Positions 54,145-64,000 of a stretch of 64,000 nucleotides of DNA are shown here, piece by piece. The notes under the pieces were generated by a model, which did no database searches, was not told where the DNA came from, and saw only the letters and a list, made by a program, of their open reading frames with translations. The stretch is from assembly GCA_951640165.1 (NCBI GenBank), contig OX621238.1, positions 22,840,001 to 22,904,000 of the forward strand, given 5' to 3'. The position numbers and the translations under genes are program-made. The first letter of the stretch is position 1; each line of letters opens with the position of its first letter. The DNA is from Pseudoips prasinana. Lineage: Eukaryota > Arthropoda > Insecta > Lepidoptera > Nolidae.

Positions 54145-55937
54145 GAGGAAGAATTGTCTTGATTGACAATTATAATGGGTATTAAAATGAAAACGTGTCT
54201 TGAATATTTAGGAATGTTAATCGAGAGACGAGATGATTTGAATCAGATTTTTAGTAAGTAGAAACAATTAATTTACAGTAAGTGAAGTGCAGCATTTTGA
54301 GAGCGAGCAAGATGGCTGTGTGCTAATGCCCTACTTCCTTTACAATTTACAACTTCAAGATCCATATAGTTTAGTTGAGGTGTATTTGGTTAAAATTTAG
54401 AAGACACTACGAACTACTAAGACGTACGTTGATAAATTGACACGGCACTCTGTTAAGTTGAGGTCATGAGATAGAATATCTATTCTACTAGCTTCCAACC
54501 TAATATCTATAAAATATACTTTGCTTCTTATTTAGATGAATCTCCACCGTACATCCTAAGCATAAATAACTTTAATTACAAGAAATGTACGGGAGAAACC
54601 ATTTCGGCTTTTATAAAATCGTTCGGGTGTTAAGATTACGCTGACGGACAGATACACAGAAATAGGCTTATAACCTATAAGACTACTCTTTCTGTAACAG
54701 AGTAAAAAATATAACCCTAGGCGCGTGTAAACGCCATTATGCTTCGCTAGTCAAATCATATTTTGTTCCAACATTTTTCGCTGGTTTGTGTACCCATTAC
54801 CCACTCTTGACATTGTACGTGAACCATCAATCCGGGTGTCAAAAGAGGTGATTATGGCAATTCCCCTTACAAAGAAAATTCATTGTGCTCGGTTGTGGGA
54901 TGAGAGATGCATGTTAAGTAGGGGTCGATGTACAGTCGACGCCACGTCGGTAGATACACTTTGACCCTGACCGAGTCTTTATACGTATGCCGTCAGTACG
55001 ATTTTCAATATGAAAGTGTATCCACTGAGGTAGCGATGACTTAAGGATATTTAAGTTACTCCACGTTTCGTTATTTTCACAAAATATCATTCGAAGGACT
55101 TTTTTTCATTACGCAACTTAGTCGGAAATTTAAGACACAGCCTTTATAGAGGTACGCTCTTTCCGCAGGCTATGAACCTCAGAGCATATCAACGTTTGCT
55201 ATACACCTGACATGACTTGCGCGTTGCTGCTTCTTCAATAAACCTCGCAAAGCACGACATCTAAAAATTAGTATAGACAAATAATTCGGATTATAAGAAA
55301 AAAGACTGACGAACTTTTAATGCTGTAATTTTAACACTTGTAATAAAAATCGAGTCTGGTAGTCTTTACAAATGGCTTGAATAGTGTCCGAAGTAGTGAG
55401 TGGAGAACGGAGGTTCAAAGTGCTGACTATCATAATTTTGGCCAAGGGAAGGTATTTTGGCTGTTAAGGGTAATTAAGAACTTAGTAAGGGACCTTGCGG
55501 ATGGTTTGGGGATGTAACAGTGTGTTACATTATGCATGAATACAATGAAATAACGTTCTTTGTTAACAACATTAGGGAACGAATAGCCTGATTTGTAATT
55601 TTAATAGTATAAAACAGTGTTTGGGGAAATAAAAAAAGGGGAATTCTGTCCCGGGAATAAATAAAATTGCTGTCCGGAAATCTGTAGTGTTTCTTTTGTG
55701 GGTCTTTGGCATAAACTCTTAACAGCTACAATTCACGATACCCATATTTAATTTAACAGAACATTCTTGTTTAATTTTGTATGGTTCTGGAAAAGATTTA
55801 TGTAAAAATAGGGCAATTTCAAACGAAGGTCTAAAATTATTATTCTCTCTCCCTCGATTATTACTGACGATACGAACGGCATCCGTTGGATAATGCTCTT
55901 AGGATGAAAATTTGTATCATCTTATCCTGTCCGGCAG
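54145..55937. other. Intergenic DNA, no supported gene
   Basis: 1.8 kb without recognisable coding sequence or repeats. Less AT-rich around 54830-54990. Confidence 0.45.
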
Positions 55938-56015
55938 ACGGGGCAAATAGTGGTAAAAAAAATAAAAGCAGGACACCCTACCTTCTTTTATTTTTTTTAC
56001 TACTAGTTGCCCCGT
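55938..56015. repeat. 78-bp palindrome (MITE-like foldback)
   Basis: 30-bp arms with two mismatches start 'acggggcaaatagtggt' and flank a short spacer. A 77-codon frame crosses it and is an artefact of the palindrome. Confidence 0.8.
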
Positions 56016-56224
56016 GTTCAAAGCAAAAGCTTGATGCTAGTGGAAGCCAAGAAAGAGTACTTATTTCCACCGTTTGGTGTCTGTACTCTGATGTGTTATG
56101 TAGGTTATTATTTTGGTAGCTTTTCATGTTATTTTACACATTAAATATTTCAAAACTTATCGATAACTATGAGAAGTATAATATAAATTTGGAATGTTTT
56201 ATAAACATTCCTATGTAGCATACA
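56016..56224. other. AT-rich DNA, nothing recognised
   Basis: No supported feature. Confidence 0.4.
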
Positions 56225-56484
56225 TCATGATCATATCAGCCGAATAACGTCAATTGCTGGACAAAGGCCATCGTTCAGATTTCCACATTGGAGGTGAGAC
56301 CATAACTTCGGGGGTTATGCCATAACTGCCACGCTTAGCAGACGGGTTGGCGATCGAAGTATGATGGTCAAGTATTTAGAGAGACGCTGCTGTCCGATCT
56401 CTGGTAGATATTCTCTCGGGACGATTTCTAATCCCCCTACGGGATGAGATTGGGCAGCGATATTTTTTACCGTCAGCAACACAG
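56225..56484 (-). mobile_element. Short RTE-derived non-autonomous element
   Basis: Plus strand: 'catatcagccgaataacgtc', 'ctgccacgcttagcagacgg', 'gatctctggtagatattctc' and 'gtcagcaacacag'. Same plan as 3730-3941 and 63004-63237. Confidence 0.65.
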
Positions 56485-56930
56485 CAATACTATAATATAA
56501 CATACATATTACTAGAGAAATGAAAGCACGTACTTAATACTTTTTTATGATACTAACCCTTTCTTTACATGTTAAGTATACAACAACGATATGAAAGAAC
56601 GTTTCATGTTTCCGTATGTAGTTAAAATAAACACAGTTATTTCAAGCTTTTTCCACGTACTACGACACCAGTAAAGTCGGTGAGGAGTTCCGTAGACTTA
56701 ATAATAATATTGTTTTAATTTTCATAGTAAACGTTAATATTGTATTCATTTATACGTTTTATTATTATTTTTGTGGGCTATGGATGGAACAGCCGGCTAA
56801 AAACATAGTTGTATATTCGTTACACTTACTATATCAGATTGTATAAAAACAGAAAACTATAGTATAAAATTAGAAAAATATTTCTATATTTATTTTTTCA
56901 TTTCTAAGATCAGTGTATGTTACAAAGTTT
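56485..56930. other. AT-rich DNA, nothing recognised
   Basis: No supported feature. Confidence 0.5.
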
Positions 56931-57113
56931 CTCGAGTGGCGACCACGCACCGGAAGACGAAGCGTGGGCAGGCCCCCTACAAGATGGACCGATGATCTTG
57001 TGAGGGTCGCTGGAAGTTGGTGGATGCGGACAGCGCATGACCGGTAAATGTGGAGATCTTTGGAGGACGCCTTTTCGTGCAGTGGGCGTCTTTTGGATGA
57101 TATGATGATGATA
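56931..57113 (+). mobile_element. RTE LINE 3'-end fragment
   Basis: Contains 'ggcaggccccctacaagatg', 'gatcttgtgagggtcgctgg' and 'gtgggcgtcttttggatga' followed by a (GAT)n tail. In frame with short shifts it reads GRPPTRWTDDLVRVAGS-like sequence, the C-terminus of RTE proteins. Confidence 0.7.
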
Positions 57114-57433
57114 AAGATGATATGATAGGTGATTCTACAAATTAAACCTTACTATTAGCTTGTACTATGTTCTGGCCACTTCTATGCAGATTAAATGAAG
57201 AACTTCGTACACATTTGCGTTTTACCTAAGCGAATGCACACGTTCCCTACTGTAATATGTAGGCGCGTCCAAAGATCCAGATAGAGGCTGTTCCACTGCA
57301 CTAGTCCATGATCGTTCTCAAAATGCTATCAGGATTGCTTCAAACCCGTAGCGCTATAGAAACGCATTGCTAACGCTTGATGGGGTTACGCTTACCCATG
57401 CGCGCTGAGCTTGCTCATTAGTATCCCGAAAGC
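57114..57433. other. Unassigned DNA
   Basis: No supported gene. It separates the RTE tail from the palindrome. Confidence 0.4.
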
Positions 57434-57589
57434 ATCAGTTCATTTAATTATCCTGTATATTAGTTATGCGTAGCAACGGCATGCGTAGAAACGCTTTGCG
57501 TTTCAATACTATAAATATTGAAACGCAAACGCGTTTTATATGCCCGTTGCTACGCATAACTAATATACAGGATAATTAAATGAACTGAT
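57434..57589. repeat. 156-bp palindrome directly upstream of the endonuclease-like ORF
   Basis: Outer arms of about 50 bp (57434-57483 and 57541-57589) are near perfect; the interior holds a second inverted repeat (gcgtttcaat / attgaaacgc). The right end is 15 bp before the ATG at 57605 and meets the first open codon of that ORF. Confidence 0.85.
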
Positions 57590-57604
57590 AGCAAGCTGTC
57601 TTAT

Positions 57605-58330
57605 ATGAAAAATAAATTATTGGCTGTGAGTGAATGGGAATCGGGACTCTGGCTACAGGCAGTGCCGTCGCCCAATATAGGCACTATGTTGGACAACGGC
57701 GCCTTTCGTGTTGCCGCCTCTCTTCGTTTGGGCATCCCATGCGTTGCTCCGCATCGTTGTCGGTGTGGAGAGTCAGTTGATAATTTAGGACACCATGGTC
57801 TGTCAGGCTGTAGGAGTGCGGGTAGATTCCCACGTCACAGCAGCATTAATGACACTATCCGTAGGGCTCTCTCCACCGCTGGCGTTCCAGCTGTGCTAAA
57901 ACCAAGCGGTCTGGCGCGCGACGATGGAAAGAGACCGGACGGTATGTCTTTGTTGCCATGGAAGATGGGTAGGCCACTGGTGTGGGATGCAACCTCCGTC
58001 GACACTCTTGCGCCTTCCCATCTTCCTTATACGTCGGAGTCTGCAGGTACTGCTGCTGCATCGGCTGAGACCCTTAAGCGGCGCAAATACACTAACCTCG
58101 TCGGAGGTTATGTATTTGAGCCGTTTGGGGTCGAAACGCTTGGCCCATGGGGTCCAAATGCGCGCACCCTATTTCGCGATATTGCAAAAATGATCATTGA
58201 TACTTCACGTGACCAGAAGGCTGGCCTTTATTTTGGTCAGAGAATCAGTATTGCCATACAACGTGGCAATGCTGCCAGTCTTCTGGGTGCGTTCTCCGAC
58301 AACGATGAGGATTTTTTTGACGCTGTTTAG
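57605..58330 (+). CDS. Retroelement-type restriction-like endonuclease (RLE-like) domain protein
   Basis: A 241-codon ORF with no internal lesion. Visible motifs: a Cys/His cluster CRC (52-54), HH (63-64), C69 of the CCHC type; GRFPRHSSIND (73-83); KRPDG (109-113) followed by LVWDAT (125-130), giving a PD-(X14)-D-x-T arrangement like the PD-(D/E)xK core of R2/NeSL-type LINE endonucleases; then DTLAPSHL, VETLGPWG (176-183) and QRISIAIQRGNA (212-223). I know this domain as the C-terminal part of RT-bearing ORFs in many invertebrates. Here no RT precedes it; the frame opens at 57584, at the palindrome edge. An AATAAA lies in the 3' region (about 58485). Either a 5'-truncated recent LINE insertion or a standalone gene. 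Function is inferred from motifs only. Confidence 0.65.
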   Translation: MKNKLLAVSEWESGLWLQAVPSPNIGTMLDNGAFRVAASLRLGIPCVAPHRCRCGESVDNLGHHGLSGCRSAGRFPRHSSINDTIRRALSTAGVPAVLKPSGLARDDGKRPDGMSLLPWKMGRPLVWDATSVDTLAPSHLPYTSESAGTAAASAETLKRRKYTNLVGGYVFEPFGVETLGPWGPNARTLFRDIAKMIIDTSRDQKAGLYFGQRISIAIQRGNAASLLGAFSDNDEDFFDAV

Positions 58331-59179
58331 ATTTAGTTTATTTTATATCTATGTAGGTTTAATGTAGTTTTTATTTTTTACTTATATAGTAATAACTAAT
58401 ATACCTTTTTTAATTTGATTAAAATTAAATGTTAGGTACTTAAGTTTTGATTGACTATAAAAATATTATAATATATAATATAATAATAATAAAGTTTGAG
58501 TAAAATTATTATATTATTTACGTATTTATATTGATCATATATAATATTCCTTTATAATAAATAAGTAGGTGAGAAACAGGTAGGCCTGACGCACTACTAC
58601 CAATGGTATGCTACAAGTACATCAATTGCCGTGTTTATAATATTTTCTTTACACCGCTCTTAAGCTGACTGGGAGAAATTGGCTTTGGCATTAATTTATA
58701 ATTTATTTTTCTATGTAGCAAGTTAGTCATTAAAATGAATAAATCGAGTTATAACAAATTTTTAGGCCTCAAACTCTTACGAACAACAATTATTAGATTT
58801 TGCACTGATATAGTTAGGCCTAAAAATTTTAAGACTTAATTTTAGATAAGATTAATATAAATTATACTGAAAGCTTGGCTTACTTTTCTTTCGACTTAAT
58901 AAAAACTACGCCGGATTATTTTCTTGTAGTCACTTTTTAAATCTTGCTCATTCTTGCTGAAAACATGCGAAACTAAAAGCATTGTGGTAAATAAGTTGAT
59001 TAGATATTGTGATGCACACAGATATCTAATGCTCTGAGGTGATGCAATAGGCAAAGCGTCAAATGGCCATATCACTTGCTTGAAAGTAATTAAAATTCAA
59101 TTCAATTTAAAGAGTATTAAGAAGGTAAAATTATTTATTTTGGAAGCGATGTCGAAAATTTCGCCTCAGTTTGTAGTGA
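58331..59179. other. 3' flank of the RLE-like ORF, then AT-rich DNA
   Basis: About 58331-58500 is probably the element's 3' UTR, with an ATA-rich tract and AATAAAG. Beyond it nothing is recognised. Confidence 0.45.
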
Positions 59180-59915
59180 CAACGTGAGTTCTCTGATGAA
59201 TTTAAGAACTTTAATGCCCAGAGTATTCCGGTCCATTGTTCGCACATGCTGGCCAGTTGTGATTGTAATAACAACCACGCCATTCTTATCTTGGAATCAT
59301 GGCTTAAACCATGCCTTCTCTCTCCTTATATTCATTGTACGGGTTTCAATTGATCAGAAATGACAGGATAACCTGAGGTGGCGGTGGTGGTAGTGTTGCC
59401 ATATGGTATATACCTTAGACCATATATTCTTTTCCGTGTTTTTAATATGTCTGCGCAGCCCCCACCGTCTAATGTCGGCAAACATTTTCTCCTGGAAGTA
59501 CAGTTGTATCACACTAAAATTCACTTTGGGGTTTATTACTGTTATTTGTTACGTATTAACTTCTTCTCCTATTTGGATTGTCTCTTGGAGAACTTAGTTA
59601 CTTCTTACAGACATAGAACAGTCATGAGAGATTACAACACCGGTCTTCTTAGAAACTACTTACGTTCTTCTTCTCTCCGTTCGCTTATTGAGTCAATATA
59701 ACCTTACCCTTTTGCCTCTAACTGCTTCTCATAACTTGCCTTGCGGGGTGCAAGGCAATCGTTCCTTAATCACATTTTGGTTTCATCCAAAGAGTACGTT
59801 GCCGTACACGTTCAGTGCTAGGCGGATACTATCTATTATCACGTACGTGTTTTTCCTATGAAATTCATACACCTAAGGCAAACACTAACATCTTTTTGTA
59901 ATGAAATTTTGGTCA
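59180..59915 (+). pseudogene. Decayed CR1-type LINE endonuclease fragment
   Basis: Translating all three plus frames reveals an ordered APE endonuclease in pieces: FNAQSIP near 59213, LGIMA-like/'NHAILI' with a WLKP-type motif near 59275-59300, YSLYGFQLIRNDR near 59325-59365, then in 59378-59701 VFNMSAQPPPSNVGKHFLLEVQ-type sequence and VMRDYNTGLLRN (GDFNT expected; G and F replaced). It continues past a TAA with LNHILVSSKEYVA and a final Y-H..F-K-IH motif by 59900. Several shifts and stops; no RT follows. It could belong to the same broad family as the RT at 16-17.5 kb, but the domains do not overlap, so this cannot be shown. Confidence 0.6.
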
Positions 59916-60840
59916 AAATAACGTTACTAATCTAAAAGTAGACAAAGTAATATTAACTGGACTTCACTAATTCCTTCCAAAACTATCGACGAAAAGGTTT
60001 AGGTATTTTTTAAACGTACATGGTACAGCTATATGATGTCCTCGTCATATAACGGGATCATGTACGTCATTCTCTCTCTATTGTTATTGATACCGAGAAC
60101 AGAGAGAGTTTCGATTTTAAATCGGACATTATATGTAATTACGTATACAAATTCTGACAAAAATATTGTTCGAGATCCACTGTATTTATTTCTTTTGACA
60201 AATAAACTATTATTATAAACTTTTTGCAGTAGCAAATGATATAATTTGGTGTATAGATGAAATTATTTTCTTAATATAACTTTCTTAAACTCTTCAAAGA
60301 ACTCTCAATCATAATTTAATGTACTAAATATTGTTATATCTAACAAATTCTTGTCCATATCTCTTCACAATAAGTACGAAACTTTATATCACAGCGCAGT
60401 GGGATGTGCATGACAGTTTTCTGACGCCAATTGCACTCAGTTGAAGTTATCGTATTCACACGATAGACAATTTGCAAACTATCGTATCGTATTTGAATTT
60501 TGCTGTACCTATGAATAATCTACAGAATGTATTACTAAATCTCTAATGAAAATTTTTATATCAAATTTTATAACTTTGATCTTTACGTCAAGAGCGTAGT
60601 TTTAAGCGATCGGCCGGTATAATAGTGAGTTTGAGATCTATCAGGGTTATAATTGTTATAAACATAGGTTATTCGTAATGTCGTAAATGTTTTGCATCAA
60701 TTGTTCCACGTAAAAAACAGACAACAATTGTCTACTGCCCAATATCCTAGAGTTAAAATCTTATAGCTTTTCAGGTGAGGAAAAACGGGAGACATCATTT
60801 ATCTCAGGCACTCAAATGTAAAATGACAATTGTAGAACAA
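59916..60840. other. AT-rich DNA, no supported gene
   Basis: Contains an imperfect inverted repeat at about 60033-60235 region ('ttattgttattgatacc' and relatives) too weak to call. Confidence 0.4.
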
Positions 60841-60844
60841 AGTT

Positions 60845-61095
60845 TTTTTTTTATAATAGCAAGGCAAACAAACAAGTGGGTTACCAGATGGTTAGGAAGT
60901 TTCTCCGCCCATGAGCACCTGCAACACAAGAGGGGCTGCAAGTACGTTGCCGGCCATTTAGAAAGGTAAGGCTTGATTTGAAATACCTCAGCAGTGAATT
61001 GATTCCGAAAAGTGATGTACGTGAAAAGTTTCTTGTGAAATTCACGGATAAATTTCATTTGCCAATTTGATGCGTGTTTAAAAGGGAAAGAATAT
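60845..61095 (-). mobile_element. LINE 3'-end fragment with poly(A)
   Basis: On the minus strand, NQFTAEVFQIK-like sequence (compare QLAAEVFP at 8.5 kb) is followed by 'tggccggcaacgtacttgca', 'gtgctcatgggcgg' and a poly(A) (T10 on plus at about 60842-60852). Same LINE family as 520-690, 8418-8700 and 22545-22720, and the only one here with a clear tail. Confidence 0.6.
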
Positions 61096-61217
61096 TTAGA
61101 AGACATGTAAAGGTAACTTAAACCTAAGTAGGTTTACGTTACATTTTCAAAACATTATTTCTACTATAAATGAATAAACGCAATTGCAGGTACATTTTAA
61201 AATCATTCTCAGTCTTA

Positions 61218-61360
61218 TGTACAGACGCCAGCACATCCAGCTACCCCAATCTGTCAAATTTCTTTTATAGATATGCAACTTTATCACATATACATAAGGT
61301 TCACTTTCAATTGGGGAAATTTGACAGATTGGGATAGCTTGTTGTGCTGGCGTCTGTACA
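61218..61360 (-). mobile_element. MITE family A, copy 2 (143 bp, best ends)
   Basis: Ends TGTACAGACGCCAGCAC and its complement at 61344-61360; TIRs extend inward through AGCTA(C/T)CCCAATCTGTCAAATT-like sequence. In reverse orientation the interior matches copy 1, including 'gaaagtgaaccttatg'. Confidence 0.8.
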
Positions 61361-61873
61361 ATTTTCTACCAAAAAATATTCTTATTTTACGCTACTCTTT
61401 AATTTGATTGATTATCATTTTGTAATAGAATAAACTGTTTCAATATTTTTCGGACTTCCTGAACGGATCAATTACGATTTAACTACCGAACCCTGACTAC
61501 GAGAATCGAGTTGTTTCTTAAAACTAAGGATAAAAGGATTTCATTCCGCGAATAGCCACTTTTAACGATAAACGGATTAGACTCGTTTCAAAAGAAAACC
61601 ATGACAGCGAAAAAGCAGTTTATATTTTTTTTAAGTAATTTTACACTTTGTTAGCTGTTTCTAGTTGGGGTTAAGTGGTACTCCACTAAGTCGAGTTGCT
61701 AATAGCAAGCAAGAAGCTTTTAAGTCAAACTGTTGGTACAGTTTAGTGGGACTTTGTGTTTTATTTATAAGGTCAACATTATGTATAATAATTAAAATAA
61801 TAATAAAGTAATAATTAAATGATCTAACTTTAACATCATCAGAACTTACCAATTTATTTGTTAAACTCTTTAC
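61361..61873. other. AT-rich DNA, nothing recognised
   Basis: No supported feature. Confidence 0.5.
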
Positions 61874-62001
61874 TGTACACACGGCTACATATCAAGCTAT
61901 ACATTTCCAGTATAAGTTGATCTCGCATTGTATAGGATTTCCATACAACGCGAGATCAGCTTATACTGAAATATATAGTTTGATATGTAGCCGTGTGTAC
62001 A
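61874..62001. repeat. 128-bp palindrome (MITE-like foldback)
   Basis: Ends 'tgtacacacggctacatatc' and its exact complement; inner arms 'agtataagttgatctcgc' and complement carry a few mismatches, suggesting it is older than the perfect palindromes. Confidence 0.85.
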
Positions 62002-62032
62002 CGAAATAATTAAACAGTCCAATTAGGACTTT

Positions 62033-62352
62033 TTCACTGCCTGGTTGGTCTAGAGATAGCGTGTTCAACTGCAGATAATGTTTTGAGAGTTTTCTGTTAA
62101 GACAATTTTTCAATATCAGCCCAACATCTGAGAGTTGGTGGTAGGTATTACATCCCCGGACCCATGGAAAGCCCCCAGTCCTGTTCCTGACCTCTTTCCG
62201 GGGGTGACGCTAGTCGTCCCATGGGATCATAAGAGTGATAGAATAGAACGTGCCCCTGTGTTTGCGTAGTTACACACTTGTGTTTAATATGTTCCGCTCA
62301 GATGACTAGTCTGTATTGAGATTGGCCGCCATGGCCGAAATTCCACCAGGAG
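62033..62352 (+). mobile_element. tRNA-derived SINE, near full length
   Basis: A-box-like 'ggttggtctagagatagcg', then 'ctgacctctttccgggg', 'gtgcccctgtgtttgcg', 'atatgttccgctcagatg' and 'cgaaattccaccaggag'. Same family as 4030-4345. The B box is eroded. Confidence 0.7.
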
Positions 62353-62701
62353 TGTATTGGGACCAAGGTTGACCATTTTTCCAATTTTGTTTTACATTAC
62401 TCTAATGATTAGTTGCGCCCCGGTAGTTGGTGTCACCCAAAAATTAGTAGTAATAGTAAATCAGGATATAGCTTATATGCTCCGTATCTTCATTCCAAAT
62501 GTATTCTTCATGTTACGGATTTGCCGTTCAATAATTTTTCCATGATTTAGTAACAAATATTTTAGTTAGTCACATTTAAACATACCGTAAACTGTACATA
62601 AGGCCAAAGAAGCCAGAGCCGTAAAATGGAACAAAAAATAAATCGTAAACTGTACCAAAGATAATTAGTTGGATGAACTGGAAACCATTGTTGGAAAAAT
62701 A
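62353..62701. other. AT-rich DNA, nothing recognised
   Basis: No supported feature. Confidence 0.5.
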
Positions 62702-62832
62702 TGTCATCCAGATATTAAATAGCTGTCAAATTTCCTCAATTGACAGTGAACCTTATGATTTTGTGTTAAAGTTGAAAATCTATAAAATAAATTTGACAGA
62801 TTGGTGTAGATGGATGTGCTGGCGGCTGTACA
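62702..62832 (+). mobile_element. MITE family A, copy 3 (left end eroded)
   Basis: Shares 'agctgtcaaatttcctcaat', 'acagtgaaccttatg', 'gttaaagttgaaaatct' and the right end 'gatgtgctggcggctgtac' with copies 1 and 2. The left 25 bp no longer match. Confidence 0.7.
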
Positions 62833-63003
62833 AACGTAATATCCAAACTTAAATACCATCTTTTAGTATATGGAATTAAAAATAAAATTCGATTATAATA
62901 TAACTCAAATTGTTACGGGTACCTTATTTTGGACTTGGCCAAACTTTGACGTCGTGCGGGTGACATTCGACTAAGTCCTACTAAAATTAATTATGTTTAA
63001 GTT

Positions 63004-63237
63004 CATCATCATCATGTCAGCCAAAATACGTCCACTGTTAGACAAAAGCCTCCCCAAAGAATGGGGGAAATGCCATAATCGCCGCGCTTGGCAGACGGGT
63101 TGGCGATCGCAGTTTGATGGTTATAGTTCACAGAAAAACGCTGCTGACCGTTCTCTGGTAGGTATTCCCTCGGCCGATTTCTACGCCCCCCACGCGATGA
63201 GATGGGGTGATAATATTCTATGCCGTCACCACACAAG
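63004..63237 (-). mobile_element. Short RTE-derived non-autonomous element, best preserved
   Basis: Plus strand reads (CAT)n, 'tcagccaaaatacgtccac', 'cgccgcgcttggcagacgg', 'cgttctctggtaggtattcc' and 'gatggggtgataatattc', and ends 'gccgtcaccacacaag'. Read on the minus strand, the first ~190 bp match the RTE 5' end at 45.0-45.15 kb and the last ~40 bp the RTE 3' terminus. Confidence 0.7.
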
Positions 63238-64000
63238 TTAATTAAGTTACCAGTTACAATTTTTACTATCTTAACTGTAACGTCAGTTTTGAAAATAATT
63301 TGTGATTTCAATATGTTTAACCTACGGTAAAAATAACCTACCTTTCATAAACTCCTAACTCAAACTAGTTAAAACCATGTAAATCTATGTAGTTTCAAGA
63401 TAAATTTATGTTTTAAAATTGGTGCATACGTTTGCGAGCTACATTATCATATACGGAATCAAGAAGTTTTGTTTCCGTTTGTGATATCATAGCTCGAAAA
63501 AGTATACACTGAAATGTGGTTTAAAAATAAAACTTCATTTCATAGCGTTTTTACCGAAAGTCTCTGTATACATGTCTATAGAACAGAAAATGAAACAATT
63601 TTATTTGTTTTGTTCACATAATTGAACTTTTAATACCTGTTATTAAATTGGCAATTTGTTTACAAAAGACGAAATTGTTTTCTTTCTACATAAAACGATT
63701 TCAGTGAGCCAGCTCCAAGCGATATTTGGATCTAAATTTCTCAATTCCGAAATATAATAAATGATTTCTCAAGTAATAAATGGTCCGTATCCGGGATGAA
63801 TAAATTAGTGGGCCGTGTATAATTTTAACAATTATCACTATATTTTAACGGGCGATCAAAATGTTCTGGGAGCAAATTGTGTTGATTTACGGCGGGTACG
63901 CCACCCATGTAGCGACGTGTATGGAAATAGAATGCATGTGCCGCCACCGCCAACTTGTTGTTTAACAGAAATATTAGCTTTTAAATTTATTATTCCCATA
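63238..64000. other. AT-rich DNA, nothing recognised
   Basis: No supported gene. A short GC-rich patch lies at 63890-63960. Confidence 0.5.

Noticed and set aside
55886..56119. 77-codon ORF with a signal-peptide-like hydrophobic stretch
   Set aside because: The frame runs through a palindrome (55938-56015) and the hydrophobic part is a translated T-rich arm.

Overview
This is an animal, almost certainly lepidopteran (moth or butterfly), nuclear window that is essentially a graveyard of transposable elements. The assignment rests on AT-rich background, on interspersed repeats I recognise as widespread in Lepidoptera (the 'gagtccgactcgcacttgg' repeat, RTE tails with 'cgtccactgctggacaaagg', Lep-type Helitron ends, 'gaagtcggtt'-ended elements), and on retroelement proteins of CR1/Jockey, R1, RTE and Ty3/gypsy CsRn1-Kabuki types. 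I recognise no host protein-coding gene, genuine tRNA or rRNA gene, or CRISPR array. Host exons without a long open frame could be missed by eye.

Layout. 1-15.6 kb: AT-rich intergenic DNA with short SINE, Helitron, MITE and LINE-tail fragments and a nested element at 12.4-13.6 kb that carries a 57-bp minisatellite. 15.7-20.2 kb: two minus-strand LINE reverse-transcriptase (RT) ORFs, one CR1-like and one CR1/Daphne-like; the second is open for 593 codons. 20.5-28 kb: SINEs (including a 5S-rRNA-like family), MITEs and a copia-like LTR with its polypurine tract. 28.1-29.9 kb (+) and 36.1-37.8 kb (-): two closely related Jockey-group LINE copies in inverted orientation, flanking a nearly full-length but broken R1-clade LINE (30.3-35.8 kb). 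37.8-53.4 kb: four AT-rich 24-bp minisatellite arrays alternating with a 5'-truncated Ty3/gypsy element (38.5-41.7 kb), two near-identical copies of a defective RTE element inside a direct 3.4-kb duplication (41.8-45.2 and 48.2-51.7 kb), and a second R1 3' fragment (52.1-53.1 kb). 53.4-64 kb: mostly non-coding DNA with an open ORF carrying restriction-like-endonuclease motifs (57.6-58.3 kb), a decayed CR1-type endonuclease fragment (59.2-59.9 kb), MITEs, SINEs and RTE-derived short elements.

The elements do not form a working pathway. What links them is mobility. LINE-encoded endonuclease and RT proteins probably mobilised the SINEs and the short RTE-derived elements, whose ends match RTE ends in the same window. 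Three features stand out: (1) 24-bp arrays sitting exactly at transposon breakpoints and inside a segmental duplication; (2) nine unrelated near-perfect palindromes of 42-156 bp, several at transposon junctions; (3) the compact endonuclease-like ORF directly downstream of one of those palindromes. Boundaries of non-coding repeats were estimated by eye; family names were assigned from motifs, without database searches.
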